Assembly (NCBI GenBank): GCA_963788585.1
Contig: CAWBHA010000003.1
Span: 744,001-808,000 of the forward strand
Length of the DNA stretch: 64,000 bases
Source of the DNA: Bog-473 sp963788585
Lineage (GTDB): Bacteria; Actinomycetota; Acidimicrobiia; Acidimicrobiales; RAAP-2
Direction of reading: 5' to 3'
Positions 26,944 to 36,344 of the stretch are shown piece after piece. Within the stretch, counting starts at the first letter, position 1. The number at the start of each line of letters is the position of its first letter. The notes beneath the pieces were generated by a model. It ran no database searches. It worked only from the letters and a program-made list of their open reading frames with translations, and had not been told where the DNA came from. The position numbers and the translations under genes are program-made.

Positions 26944-27978
26944 GTGGCGCTGCGCTTCGACGCCATGCTGCCGGCCCAGCCGCTGCGCCGGGCGGGCGAG
27001 CTGGGCCGCCGGGCCGAAGAGGCGGGTCTGTCCGGGCTCGTGGTGACCGAGGCCGGGCGGACCGCGTACCTCACGTGCGGCGCGTTGGCGGTGGCGGCCG
27101 ACATCGACATCTTGACGGGCATCGCCGTCGCGTTCCCGCGCAGCCCGATGGTCACCGCGGCGACGGCGTGGGAACTGGCCGAAGCCAGCAACGGGCGCTT
27201 CCGCCTCGGTCTGGGCGCCCAGGTGCGGGCGCACATCGAGCGCCGTTACGGGTCCGAGTTCGACCCGCCGGGACCCCGGCTGCGCGAGTACGTCCTCGCG
27301 GTGAAACAGATCTTCGCGTCGTTCAGGACCGGCGCCCCGTTGGCGGTGGAGGGCGAGTACTACGCGCTCTCCCTGCTCACACCGATGTGGTCCCCCGGGG
27401 CGATCGACGCGGCGGACCCGCCCATCGACGTCGCCGCCGTCAACCCCTGGATGCTCCGCATGGCCGGCGAGGTGGCCGACGGCGTGCACATCCACCCCCT
27501 CAACACACCGACGTACCTGCGCGAGACGGTGTTGCCCGAGCTGGGAGCCGGCGCGGCACGCGCCGGACGAAGCGTGGACGACCTCGAGGTGATCGTGCCG
27601 GCCTTCCTCTGCGTCGGGGACACGGAGGACGAGCGGCGCACCTGGCGCGAAGCGGCCCGCGTGCAGATCGCGTTCTACGGCTCGACGCCGAACTACGCCT
27701 TCATCTTCGAACAGCTCGACCGCGAGGGAACGACGGACCGCATCCGGGAGCGCCAGCGTGCCGGCGACATCCCCGGGATGGCAGCCGTCATCGACGACGA
27801 CCTGCTCGAGCAGTTCACGACGACGGGAACGTGGGACGACGTCGCCGACAAGATCGTCGCGAAGTACGGCGGCATCGCGACTCGGGTCGTGAGCTACTTC
27901 ACGGGCTCCGACGTCGTACGCGACCCAGCGTCCTTCGATCGCTGGGGGGCGCTGGCCCGGCGGGTCACACCCGCCTGA
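26944..27978 (+). CDS. F420-dependent LLM-class oxidoreductase (TIGR03617-like)
   Basis: A 344-residue luciferase-like barrel: LRFDAMLPAQPLRRAGELGR, LVVTEAGRTAYLT, IDILTGIAVAFPRSPM and RFRLGLGAQVRAHIERRYG. The last loop is characteristic of F420-binding LLM subfamilies. GTG 26944 follows the second PhyH gene after 5 bases, so it completes the cassette. The reaction is probably a hydride transfer to or from F420 on the product of the dioxygenases; that is inference. Confidence 0.85.
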   Translation: MALRFDAMLPAQPLRRAGELGRRAEEAGLSGLVVTEAGRTAYLTCGALAVAADIDILTGIAVAFPRSPMVTAATAWELAEASNGRFRLGLGAQVRAHIERRYGSEFDPPGPRLREYVLAVKQIFASFRTGAPLAVEGEYYALSLLTPMWSPGAIDAADPPIDVAAVNPWMLRMAGEVADGVHIHPLNTPTYLRETVLPELGAGAARAGRSVDDLEVIVPAFLCVGDTEDERRTWREAARVQIAFYGSTPNYAFIFEQLDREGTTDRIRERQRAGDIPGMAAVIDDDLLEQFTTTGTWDDVADKIVAKYGGIATRVVSYFTGSDVVRDPASFDRWGALARRVTPA

Positions 27979-28011
27979 GCGTCGACGGACACTCGTCCGT
28001 ACAATGCGCCC

Positions 28012-28632
28012 ATGGCACCGCCCGACTTCGCGCAGCAGGAACGCCAAGCCCTCTGCGACCTCTTCGTTGAGCTCGGCCCCGACGCGCCCACCCTGTGCGA
28101 GGGTTGGAGCACCGCCGACTTGGCTGCCCACCTCGTCGTGCGGGAACGACGGCCCGACAGTGGGCCGGGACTCGTCTGGCCCCCGCTGGCCGGCCACACG
28201 GAGAAGGTCCGGCGCGCGGCGCGGGATCGCGCGTCGTGGGACAAGCTCGTCGAGACGGTGCGGCGCGGGCCCCCGTTGCTGCTCCGTCCCTTCGACGGGC
28301 CGATGAACACGGTGGAGCTCTTCATCCACATCGAAGACGTACGACGCGCCCAGGGCGCTTGGGAACCCCGCCCGATCTCCCCCGAGTTGGCCGATGCCCT
28401 CTGGGCGCGCGTCGGGCCCGGCGGGATGGCCAAGAAGGTCCCCGCCACGATCGTGATCAGCTCACCGGGACGAGCCGAAAAGGAGCGTGGTACCGGGCCA
28501 CGCCTGATCCTGACGGGCGACCCCGGTGAGCTCACCATGTTCGGCGCCGGCCGACAAGGCGCAGCCAGGGTGGAGATCGACGGGGACGCCGACCTCGCCG
28601 CACAGCTGCGCGCCGCGTCGCTCGGCATCTGA
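28012..28632 (+). CDS. TIGR03085 family metal-binding protein (mycothiol/DinB fold)
   Basis: A 206-residue protein: QERQALCDLFVELGPDAPTL followed by CEGWSTADLAAHLVVRERRP, the metal-site helix of maleylpyruvate-isomerase/DinB-like proteins, and MNTVELFIHIEDVRRAQ. The TIGR03085 C-terminal half follows (VISSPGRAEKE...LTGDPGELTMFGAGR). These are found mainly in mycothiol-making actinobacteria, possibly as mycothiol-dependent enzymes. It lies 33 bases after the LLM gene. Confidence 0.85.
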   Translation: MAPPDFAQQERQALCDLFVELGPDAPTLCEGWSTADLAAHLVVRERRPDSGPGLVWPPLAGHTEKVRRAARDRASWDKLVETVRRGPPLLLRPFDGPMNTVELFIHIEDVRRAQGAWEPRPISPELADALWARVGPGGMAKKVPATIVISSPGRAEKERGTGPRLILTGDPGELTMFGAGRQGAARVEIDGDADLAAQLRAASLGI

Positions 28633-28703
28633 CCGCCGACTTGTTTGAAGGGGTCGGCACGGCGCCCAGGGCCGGTCGGGTGGCAGTCGGCGTAGGGTGG
28701 CGC

Positions 28704-29002
28704 ATGCCCAACATCGACGTGGTGGCCGTGATCACGGCCAAGTCAGGATCGGAGCCGATCGTCGAAGGTGCGCTCACGGCGCTCGCCAGCTCGAGCAAGA
28801 AGGACCGAGGCTGCCTCTTGTACGACCTCTTTGCGTCCGACTCGGTGGCGGGCACCTTTGTGACGATCGAGAGGTGGCAGTCGCAGGAGGACATCGACCT
28901 CCACATGGCGTCGTCGCACATTGCTGAGTTCATCACCGCTGCCGGGGATCACCTCGACGGGTTCCCGGCCATCCACACCCTCCGCGCGCGCTGCCCTCGT
29001 AA
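28704..29002 (+). CDS. Antibiotic biosynthesis monooxygenase (ABM) family protein
   Basis: MPNIDVVAVITAKSGSEPIV, LYDLFASDSVAGTFVTIERW and HMASSHIAEFITAAGDHLDG match the small ferredoxin-like ABM/YgiN fold of about 95 residues. Read without correction the frame runs into sequence antisense to the next gene. A two-base surplus in the cgcgcgcgc run near 28988 would end it at TAA 29000-29002, the normal length. The role may be quinone oxidation or a heme-like oxygenase function. Confidence 0.65.
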
Positions 29003-29027
29003 GGGGACCCGCGTCGTTTGGGAACCT

Positions 29028-29498
29028 TTACGTGCGGCGGCGGAAGAGTCCGCGCCGAACCTTCTCGTCGACCTCTCCCGGGTCGTGCGGCTCCTCGGCC
29101 GACAACTCGGCATCGAGCTCGGCGAACGCGCCGTCGTCGTCGCCCTCTGGCCCAGATCGCTCTTCAACGAGGTCCTCGTCGACTTCGTCGAAGAGTCCTA
29201 GGTCGAAGTCGTCGTCGTCCGCACCAGCAGGTCCAGACGCTGGTGCCGGTGCCACACTCGCCGTCGCCGTCGTCCCACCCGTCCGGTCAAAGAGGTCCGA
29301 CAGATGGTCCTCGACTGCGTCGATGTCGGCTGTCGCCGCCGCCAAGGCCCGCTGCAGCTGGGGCACGTGCTCGGGGAGACGCAGGCTCCGGGGCCGCCCC
29401 GCCGGCCGGACTCGATCCGTCCACGCCGTCCCGCTCCAGTAACGCTCCTGGCCCTCTTTGACGGGGTCCGCCAGCCAGCCCGGCGCATCGTCGTCCAT
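29028..29498 (-). CDS. DUF2510 domain protein
   Basis: A 156-residue protein. The N-terminal 30 residues (APGWLADPVKEGQERYWSG then TAWTDRVRP) form the DUF2510 motif that is common on actinobacterial membrane or envelope proteins. The rest is acidic and low complexity, with a DDDDFDLGLFDEVDEDL stretch and a basic end (RRGLFRRRT). No membrane segment is seen, so its location is uncertain. It converges with the ABM gene. Confidence 0.75.
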   Translation of the reverse strand: MDDDAPGWLADPVKEGQERYWSGTAWTDRVRPAGRPRSLRLPEHVPQLQRALAAATADIDAVEDHLSDLFDRTGGTTATASVAPAPASGPAGADDDDFDLGLFDEVDEDLVEERSGPEGDDDGAFAELDAELSAEEPHDPGEVDEKVRRGLFRRRT

Positions 29499-29678
29499 TT
29501 CGCCCCCTCCGATCCCTTACGGATCCCCCACGGTGCAGTCTGGCACGCGCCGAGTGTGCGGGATACGCCGGCCCGGCGGCAGAATGGGAGGCCGCCGCGC
29601 CGACGTAGGGGGAACGGAGCGGCCGGCGACCCAAGGGTCGGACTACAGAGCGACAACGTCGAGAGAGAAGAGGATGCG

Positions 29679-29990
29679 GTGGCACTCCAATTGAAGGCAG
29701 GGCTCCGGCTGCGCAGCGCGACGGATGCCTGCGAGGTCGTGGTGGTCAAGGCGCCGGCCGACCCCGTCGACCTGCGGTGCGGGGGACACCCCTTCGTGCC
29801 GGCCGACGCGGATGTCACGCCGCAGGCCGTCGTGTCCGGCTTCGACCAGGGCACGCAGCTGGGCAAGCGCTACGCCGACGACGAGCTCGGCCTCGAGCTG
29901 CTGTGCACGAAGGCCGGCGAAGGCTCGATCTCGGTGGGCGAGACGCTGCTCGAGGTCAAGGGCGCCAAGCCCCTGCCCGCCTCGGACTGA
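29679..29990 (+). CDS. Conserved hypothetical protein, 103 residues
   Basis: GTG 29679 is preceded by an AGAGGA-type ribosome site. The product begins LQLKAGLRLRSATDACEVVV, has a CGGHPFVP loop around residue 34 and TQLGKRYADDELGLELLCTK further on, and ends KGAKPLPASD. I recall similar short proteins beside acyl-CoA ligases in actinobacterial catabolic clusters, but they have no function that I know. It ends 12 bases before the acyl-CoA ligase, so it is co-transcribed with it. Confidence 0.7.
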   Translation: MALQLKAGLRLRSATDACEVVVVKAPADPVDLRCGGHPFVPADADVTPQAVVSGFDQGTQLGKRYADDELGLELLCTKAGEGSISVGETLLEVKGAKPLPASD

Positions 29991-30002
29991 CCCGGCGTCG
30001 CC

Positions 30003-31527
30003 ATGAACATCGCCATGCTCCTCGAGATGGCGGCCGAGGGTGATCCCGACCGCGTCGTCCTCGGCTCGCATTCGGACGGGGTCACCGCTTCGGATCTCCT
30101 CGAGCGGTCCCGGCGGGCGGCCGTCTTCTTCGAGAAGACCGGCACCGACGCCGTCGGCTACTTCGGGCTGAACTCCGACGTCCTCCCGGTCGCGCTGTTC
30201 GGCGCGGCGCTGGCGGGGGTGCCGTTCGCGCCGATCAACTATCGAGCACCCGACGACCAGTTGCACGGGATCCTGGCCCGGGTGGCCGGCGGCTTGATGA
30301 TCGCCGACGACGACGAGGTCGAGCGCCTCGGTGCGTGCGGCGCCACCCATGTGGTCACCAAGGGCGAGTTCTCGGCGGCGGTCGACGAGCCGACCGACGC
30401 TGTGGTCGAGCTCCCCTTCGTCGACCCCGAGGAGGTGGGCGTGCTGCTGTTCACGAGTGGCACGACATCGGAGCCGAAGGCCGCGGTCCTGCGGCATCGC
30501 CATCTGGTCTCGTACATCATCTCGTCGGTCGAGTTCCTCGGGTGCGCGCCGGACGAGGCGCAGCTGATCTGCGTGCCGCCTTATCACATCGCCAGCATCG
30601 CGGCGGTCCTGAGCTCGTTGTACGCGGGGCGGCGCATCATGTACCTCCCGTCCTTCGATGCGGCCGAGTGGGTGCGGCTGGCCGCCGAAGAGCGCATCAC
30701 CCACGCCATGGTCGTGCCGACCATGTTGGGGCGCATCCTGGCGGCCGTCGAGGAGTCGGGCACGGAGCCGCCGGCCCTACGTCACCTTTCCTACGGGGGC
30801 GGGCGGATGCCGCTGGAGCTCGTCGAGCGGACCCTGCGCGACATGCCCCACGTCGACCTCGTCAACGCATACGGGCTGACCGAGACGTCGTCGACCATCG
30901 CCATGCTCACGCCCGACGAGCACCGCGAGGCCTTCGCTTCCTCCGACCCCACCGTGCGAGGCCGCCTCGGTTCGGTCGGTCGGCCGTTGCCGGCTCTGGA
31001 GGTCGAGGTGCGCGGCGAGGACGACGCAGTCCTGCCGGTGGGCGAGAAGGGCGAAATCTGGGTGCGCGGTGAGCAGGTGGCCGGCGAGTACGTGGGCAAC
31101 AACGTGTTGACCGACGACGGGTGGTTCCGGACCCGGGACGCCGGCTGGTTCGACGCCGACGGCTTCTTGTACGTCGACGGCCGGCTGGACGATGTCATCG
31201 TGCGGGGCGCGGAGAACATCTCGCCGGGTGAGATCGAAGAGGTCTTGATGCTGCACCCGGCCGTGGCCGAGGCGGCGGTGATCGGCATCCCCGACGCCGA
31301 GTGGGGCGAGGCAGTGGCGTCGGTCGTGGTGCTTGCATCCCGGACAGGCGGCCGACGAGGGTGAGCTCCAGGTGTGGGTACGCGAGCGCCTGCGCTCGAC
31401 CAAGACGCCCACCATCGTCGACTTCCGCGACGAGCTGCCCTACTCGCCGACGGGGAAGCTCCTGCGGCGGGTGCTGCGGACCGAGCTGTCCGACGACGGC
31501 GGCGGCGGCGGCGGCGGCGGTTCGTAG
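30003..31527 (+). CDS. Acyl-CoA ligase / AMP-dependent synthetase (one frame break)
   Basis: An ANL-superfamily ligase: P-loop LLFTSGTTSEPKAA, VNAYGLTETSSTIAM, GWFRTRDAGWFDADGFLYV and VRGAENISPGEIEEVL. An extra G near 31337 shifts the frame; the continuation carries the catalytic Lys in YSPTGKLLRRVLR and ends with a run of eight glycines. About 507 residues. It forms an acyl-adenylate then acyl-CoA; FadD3/FadD17-like steroid or short fatty-acid substrates are possible. The preceding small gene and this one form an operon. Confidence 0.87.
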
Positions 31528-31534
31528 ACGAGCC

Positions 31535-31993
31535 CTAGGCGGACCATCCGGTCACGCGTTGCACGTCGAAGACGATGACGTCGTCGAAAGGAAGATCGGA
31601 CTCGCGGTACTGGGCGTACTTCTCCTTTAGTGCCACCTCGCTGTCGACGATCAGCTGATTCGCCACGGCCGAAGGCGACCGTCGTACCAGGCGAGCGCGG
31701 ACCCACCACAGGGTCGACCAGTCGCGGCGGTCCCAGTGTTCGCACAGGAGCGTTGCGGTTGGGTCGCGATCGAGGTTGCGGAGTCGGGCCAGGGACGTCG
31801 ACTCCTTGGGCTTGACGCGGTCGATGGGCGAGGCGACGGCGGTGCCGACGACGGCGAAGCACACGGGCACGGCGTCGACGTCACCGGCCGCGCTAGACGT
31901 GCACAGCACGGCGTGGTCACTGAGGCGCAACCGTCGCCAGCACTCGTCCTCCGTCAGCCGCACCGCCAGAGTCTCGCAGCGGATGGGCGTCAC
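31535..31993 (-). CDS. PPOX-class F420-dependent oxidoreductase (TIGR03668-like)
   Basis: A split-barrel flavin/F420-binding protein: LSDHAVLCTSSAAGDVDAVP, VCFAVVGTAVASPIDRVKPK and ATLLCEHWDRRDWSTLWWVR. The last two are characteristic of the TIGR03668 group. GTG 31993 is preferred to TTG 32002. About 152 residues. The stop is 8 bases from the ligase stop on the other strand. Confidence 0.82.
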   Translation of the reverse strand: MTPIRCETLAVRLTEDECWRRLRLSDHAVLCTSSAAGDVDAVPVCFAVVGTAVASPIDRVKPKESTSLARLRNLDRDPTATLLCEHWDRRDWSTLWWVRARLVRRSPSAVANQLIVDSEVALKEKYAQYRESDLPFDDVIVFDVQRVTGWSA

Positions 31994-32390
31994 GCGCCCC
32001 AACCCTGAGCATGGGTGCGAGGAGTCGTCGAGTGACGCAGGGGCGGCTCTCCCCCCGTGGAGAGCCGCCCCGTGCGCCGGGCAGGGAACTGAACGCCCCT
32101 CTTTCAGCTCCCCCTGTTGCTCACCCCCCTAAGGAACCCCCGGTGAGCACTGGGATGAGGTGGTCATCCCGCCGGCACGGTATCGCAACAATTCCGCAAC
32201 AATCTGTCGCCCCGGAAACCCTGGGCTTTCGCCGTTTCGGCGCCGGCCTCGCATCCTTGGCAAGGGCGTCCGGCGGGTCCTGGATGTCGGGCGTCGAGTC
32301 CTGGGGGCCGGAGAGCTCATGAGAGGCGGTGGGTGACGAGGTGGCCAACCCGACGTCGACGCCGAGGCCGAGGCGTGGGGACCGGGGAGG
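31994..32390. other. Intergenic stretch with hairpin
   Basis: About 400 bases with no recognised gene. A strong hairpin lies at 32040-32071. Since it follows the 5' end of a minus-strand gene and precedes the 3' end of another, it presumably serves the DUF222-HNH gene transcribed towards it. Confidence 0.5.
32040..32071 (-). terminator. 13-bp perfect hairpin, terminator-like
   Basis: Arms 32040-32052 (ggggcggctctcc) and 32059-32071 are perfectly complementary around a 6-base loop. It is about 320 bases downstream of the DUF222-HNH stop on the minus strand and just upstream of the PPOX gene. Confidence 0.5.
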
Positions 32391-33536
32391 TCAGTTCCGC
32401 TGGCGCGACGACGTCACGGTGGTCCAGAGCGGCGACGGTCGCGAGGTCATGACCCGGCCACTCGGACCGACGAAGGTCAGTTCCTGGTTCGCGTTGCCCG
32501 AGACCGTCCACTGCCGGCTGTGCACACGATGGTGATGGTGCTCGCAGAGCAGCGCCAAGTTTTCGACATCCGTGGTGCCGCCGGCTTTCCACGGCGCGAC
32601 ATGGTGCGCGTTGGTGAAGATCACGTTCGTGCAACCCGGGAAGCGGCAGTGTCGATCGCGTCGCATGATCTCCCGGCGCTGGGTATCGGTCGGGATCCGA
32701 TACGCCCTGCCCTCGTACATCGTGTGGCCGACGTCGTCGTCGACTGCGACGACGATGGTTGCATCGCAGGCAATCCGCCGCACGGTGTCGGCGCTGATCA
32801 TCCCGTCCCGTTCGAGTTCGCCCGCCAGCGTGCAGGAGTCGTCGAGCAGGGTCTCCACCGGGGCATGAACGACGACCGTATGCGGTGGCGGGCCCTTCGT
32901 CCCTCGGGGGCCAGGGCGGACGCTGGCGACGAAGGCGTCACAGAGGCGCTGGTCCCACCGGGTCTCGCCGTCAGACGGCAGCTGGCGGGCCCTGGCCTCG
33001 ATGGTCGCCCGGACCTCGGCGTACGACTCGGGAGGCAGTTGGGCCGTCACCGTCCGGAACGTGTCGTTGAAGCGGACCGAGCGGCCCTCGTAGTCGGCCT
33101 GAGCTGCGGCCTCGGGGGCACCCTTTTCGGCGCGGGCGAGCTCGGCCAGTTGACGTACCGAACATTGCTGCGCTCTGTCGCGCAAGTCGCGATCCGTCTC
33201 GGGCGTTGCGCTGTCGGCCACGGCGCGCACCTTGTCGAAACTCAGCTCGCCCCCCGAGAGGCCGGCGGCGAGATGCGGCAGGTCGAACAGCCGCTTTCCC
33301 ACGTGGGACCAGGCGCGGGCGGTGGGGACGGAGACGCCACAGCGTTCGACGATCCAGGCCTCCAGCGAGGTGGCGCCTTCCACTCGCCAGCCCTCGCGGC
33401 GGTCGAGCTCGGCGGTGAGCTGAACGATGAGGCCCGCCAGGGAGGCCAGGCGGCGGGAGGTGTCGGCGGCCAGATCCATGATCTCGTCGGTGGAGAGTGC
33501 GGCCACCTCGGCGGTTCCGAGCGGAGTGTTGCCCAT
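32391..33536 (-). CDS. DUF222-HNH endonuclease (13E12 repeat family)
   Basis: A 381-residue protein. The N-terminal DUF222 helical domain (LASLAGLIVQLTAELDRREG, VSVPTARAWSHVGKRL, FDKVRAVADSATPETD) is followed by a C-terminal HNH domain with RDRHCRFPGCTN, NAHHVAPWKAGGTTDVENLA and LCEHHHHRVHSRQW, which hold the HNH catalytic and zinc residues. The family is abundant in actinobacteria, often in many copies. It is probably a mobile or genome-resident endonuclease of unknown target. Confidence 0.92.
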   Translation of the reverse strand: MGNTPLGTAEVAALSTDEIMDLAADTSRRLASLAGLIVQLTAELDRREGWRVEGATSLEAWIVERCGVSVPTARAWSHVGKRLFDLPHLAAGLSGGELSFDKVRAVADSATPETDRDLRDRAQQCSVRQLAELARAEKGAPEAAAQADYEGRSVRFNDTFRTVTAQLPPESYAEVRATIEARARQLPSDGETRWDQRLCDAFVASVRPGPRGTKGPPPHTVVVHAPVETLLDDSCTLAGELERDGMISADTVRRIACDATIVVAVDDDVGHTMYEGRAYRIPTDTQRREIMRRDRHCRFPGCTNVIFTNAHHVAPWKAGGTTDVENLALLCEHHHHRVHSRQWTVSGNANQELTFVGPSGRVMTSRPSPLWTTVTSSRQRN

Positions 33537-33614
33537 CGACGGAGAACGGTCGGCTGCTTGGACGGGTCAGTGCCGGAGCTCTTTGCCCGTCCTCGGCGGT
33601 CGAGCGAGGTCACG

Positions 33615-34394
33615 TCAGCGGTACTGGGTCTCCCGCCTCTCCTGGGACATGCGCACCTCTTCGGGCGGTGGGTTCCCGATCTGGGTGTACGAGAGACCGT
33701 TGTGGATGGCCGTCGGGCGCGGCATCTCGAGGGACTCCCAGATGGCCCGGACGGTGCCCTGGATCGCTTTAGGGTCGCGCCGGGCAATCGACAGCGCGAT
33801 CTCCCGGGCCCGTCCCCGCAGCTGGTCCCGCGCCACGACTTCCGTCACCAGGCCGAGGCGGAGAGCGGTCCCGGCCGTGATGCGCTCCTCGTTCCCCATG
33901 AGGGCCCAGCGCAGCACGTCTCCCAGCGGGACGCCGCGATGGAGCATCCCGATGGGCTCGAGCGCGCTGACGATACCGACGTTGGCGTGCGGGTCGAAGA
34001 ACACCGCGTCGTCGGAACAGATGACGATGTCCGACTCGTTGATGAAGTACTGGGCCCCGCCGGCGGCCAGTCCGTGCACGGCCGTGATCACCGGCTTCCA
34101 GACGCGGTGCCGGAATTTGGGCGCCAAGGCCATCCCGGGGTCGAAGCTGTTCCAGACGTTGTCGAACGTGAACCAGTCGCCGCCGGCGTTGACGTCCATA
34201 CCGGTGCAGAAGGCACGGTCGCCGTTGGCCTGCAGGACGGCGCAATGGATGTCGTCGGTGTCGCGGACGGTCTCCCAGGCCCAGGTCATGTCGATACCCA
34301 TGACCTCGTCGAACGAGTTCAGGCTGTCCGGGCGGTTCAACGTGATGGTGGCGACGTTTTCGGCGACGTCGAACAGGATGGTCTCGCGCTCCAT
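33615..34394 (-). CDS. Enoyl-CoA hydratase/isomerase (crotonase family)
   Basis: A 259-residue crotonase: ATITLNRPDSLNSFDEVMG, FCTGMDVNAGGDW (first oxyanion-hole region) and ITAVHGLAAGGAQYFINESD (second oxyanion region). One of the two catalytic Glu positions appears replaced in HANVGIVSALEPIGML, so a hydratase mechanism is not assured. It is divergent from an SDR that starts the acyl-CoA gene group to the right. Confidence 0.87.
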   Translation of the reverse strand: MERETILFDVAENVATITLNRPDSLNSFDEVMGIDMTWAWETVRDTDDIHCAVLQANGDRAFCTGMDVNAGGDWFTFDNVWNSFDPGMALAPKFRHRVWKPVITAVHGLAAGGAQYFINESDIVICSDDAVFFDPHANVGIVSALEPIGMLHRGVPLGDVLRWALMGNEERITAGTALRLGLVTEVVARDQLRGRAREIALSIARRDPKAIQGTVRAIWESLEMPRPTAIHNGLSYTQIGNPPPEEVRMSQERRETQYR

Positions 34395-34538
34395 GGATTT
34401 CTCCCTCCGGACCGCGGGCGGCCCTCCTCAGGCCCAAAATAGTGACCCGATCTCGTGCCGGGTTGCGGCGGGGCGTACCGGCCAGCCAGCATCACACACG
34501 ACCGCACAGAAGAGACACCGAACAGAGAGGTGGAAGCA

Positions 34539-35297
34539 GTGGAGATCAAGGGGAAGAAGGCCGTCATCGTCGGCGGTGCGTCGGGCATGGCCAAGGCCTC
34601 GGCGGAGCTGCTCCGCCAGAAGGGCGCCGACATCGCCATCCTGGACCTCCCGAGCACGGCCGGGGCCGAGGTGGCCAAGGCGCTCGACGGCACCTTCCAC
34701 GAGGTGGACGTCCTGAACGACGACCAGGTGGAGTCCGCCCTCGCCGCCGCGGTGGCCGCGCTGGGCGGCCTGCACATCGCGGTGAACACCGCCGGTGGGG
34801 GCATCGGCAAGCGGACCCTCTCGAAGGAGGGGCCGCACCCGATTGAGGACTTCCGTCGGATGATCGAGCTCAACCTGATCGGCACGTTCAACCTGAATCG
34901 CCTGCAGGCGTGGCACATGTCGACCAACGAGCCCGAGGACGAGGAGCGGGGCGTCATCGTCGACACCGCATCCATCGCCGCGTTCGAGGGGCAGATCGGG
35001 CAGGTCGCCTACACGGCGGCGAAGGCCGGGATCGCCGGGATGATGCTCACCATGGCACGCGACCTCGGGAGCCTGGGCATCCGGGCCGTGGCCATCGCCC
35101 CGAGTCTGTTCAGCACGGGCCTGACCGCGGGCATCAACGACGAGTTCGCCGCGGCGCTGACCAAGGATGCGGCGTTCCCGAAGCGCCTCGGCCGAGCCGA
35201 GGAGTACGGCAAGCTCGCGGTGGCCATCGTGGAGAATCCGATGCTCAACGGCTTGTGCATCCGCCTCGACGGCGGCACGCGCTTCGCGCCCAAATAG
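34539..35297 (+). CDS. SDR, 3-hydroxyacyl-CoA dehydrogenase type II-like
   Basis: Cofactor motif AVIVGGASGMAKAS, VNTAGGGIGKRT, catalytic Ser in VDTASIAAFEGQ and Tyr-Lys in YTAAKAGIAG. The layout follows HSD17B10-type enzymes that oxidise 3-hydroxyacyl-CoA or steroids with NAD. GTG 34539 is chosen because GAGAGG stands 8 bases upstream. It is the first gene of a five-gene plus-strand run to 39487. Confidence 0.9.
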   Translation: MEIKGKKAVIVGGASGMAKASAELLRQKGADIAILDLPSTAGAEVAKALDGTFHEVDVLNDDQVESALAAAVAALGGLHIAVNTAGGGIGKRTLSKEGPHPIEDFRRMIELNLIGTFNLNRLQAWHMSTNEPEDEERGVIVDTASIAAFEGQIGQVAYTAAKAGIAGMMLTMARDLGSLGIRAVAIAPSLFSTGLTAGINDEFAAALTKDAAFPKRLGRAEEYGKLAVAIVENPMLNGLCIRLDGGTRFAPK

Positions 35298-35300
35298 GAC

Positions 35301-36344
35301 GTGCGCTCGATCGACCTGCGCGTCGACGTCACCGAGGCGGCCGGGCTGGGCGAGCCCGCCCACGTCGCACTGACGGTCACCGCGCCGGACGCGGTCGAGG
35401 ACGACCCCGTCGTCTGCTTCGCCAAGCCGGGAGCGGGCTACGGCCGCGGCTACTTCACCGAGGCCCTGCCCGGGCCGGGCTCGGCGTCCGGCGCCCAGGC
35501 CGCCTGGCACGCGACGCGAGGGTGGATCTTCGTCGCGGTCGACCATCTCGGTGTCGGCGACAGCTCGCAGCACGACCCCGGGCGCATCTCGTTCTCGTCG
35601 GTGGCGGCGGCGAGTGAGGCCGCCGAGTCCGAAGTGCGGCAGAAGCTGGCGGCGGGCACCCTCTTGGACGGGCTCGGCAAGGTCGACATGGAGCACGCGG
35701 TGACGATCGGCATCGGCCAGTCGATGGGCGGGAGCCTCACGATCGTGCAGCAGGGGCGCTACCACGGCTACGACGGCGTCGGCGTGCTGGGGTACAGCCC
35801 GCTGCGGACGCAGCCGCCGACGGCGCCCGGGACGGCGCCGCTGCCACTGCCGTGGGTGCCGCGGGACACCGGACCGGCGGAGGGCGTGATCACGAACGCG
35901 CCGGCGCTGGCGGAGCTGGGCGGCGCCGGCTTCGCGTCCGACGACCTGTCGGCGCTGGCGTGGGGCTTCCACTACGACGACGTGGACCGGGAGGTGGTGC
36001 GGCGGGACCTCGAGGACTACCCCGCCCGGCACGGCGACGTGCCGCCGTGGGGGTCGGCCACGGTGCCCCTGACGGTGGCGCTGTGGTGCCTGTCGCCCGG
36101 TGCGGTGTTGGCCGAGGCCGCGGCCATCCGCTGCCCCGTCCTCGTGGCGCTGGGCGAGCGGGACGTGCTGGTCGACCCGCGGGGCGAGGTGCGGGCGTAC
36201 GAATCCGCATCGAGCGTCGACTTCTTCGTGTGTCCCCGGATGGCGCACATGCACAACTTCGCCGGGACGAGGGAGCTGTTCTGGCGGCGTCTCGAGACGT
36301 GGGCCGAGTGGGTGCGGGTCGCGCGCGACGGGACGGGGACGTGA
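35301..36344 (+). CDS. Alpha/beta hydrolase
   Basis: A 347-residue protein with the nucleophile elbow IGIGQSMGGSLTIVQ, an acid in LVALGERDVLVDP and the late His in MAHMHNFAGTRE. Gap of 3 bases after the SDR; its stop overlaps the thioesterase GTG (36341-36344). It may hydrolyse an ester or a ring-cleavage intermediate; the substrate is unknown. Confidence 0.83.
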   Translation: MRSIDLRVDVTEAAGLGEPAHVALTVTAPDAVEDDPVVCFAKPGAGYGRGYFTEALPGPGSASGAQAAWHATRGWIFVAVDHLGVGDSSQHDPGRISFSSVAAASEAAESEVRQKLAAGTLLDGLGKVDMEHAVTIGIGQSMGGSLTIVQQGRYHGYDGVGVLGYSPLRTQPPTAPGTAPLPLPWVPRDTGPAEGVITNAPALAELGGAGFASDDLSALAWGFHYDDVDREVVRRDLEDYPARHGDVPPWGSATVPLTVALWCLSPGAVLAEAAAIRCPVLVALGERDVLVDPRGEVRAYESASSVDFFVCPRMAHMHNFAGTRELFWRRLETWAEWVRVARDGTGT

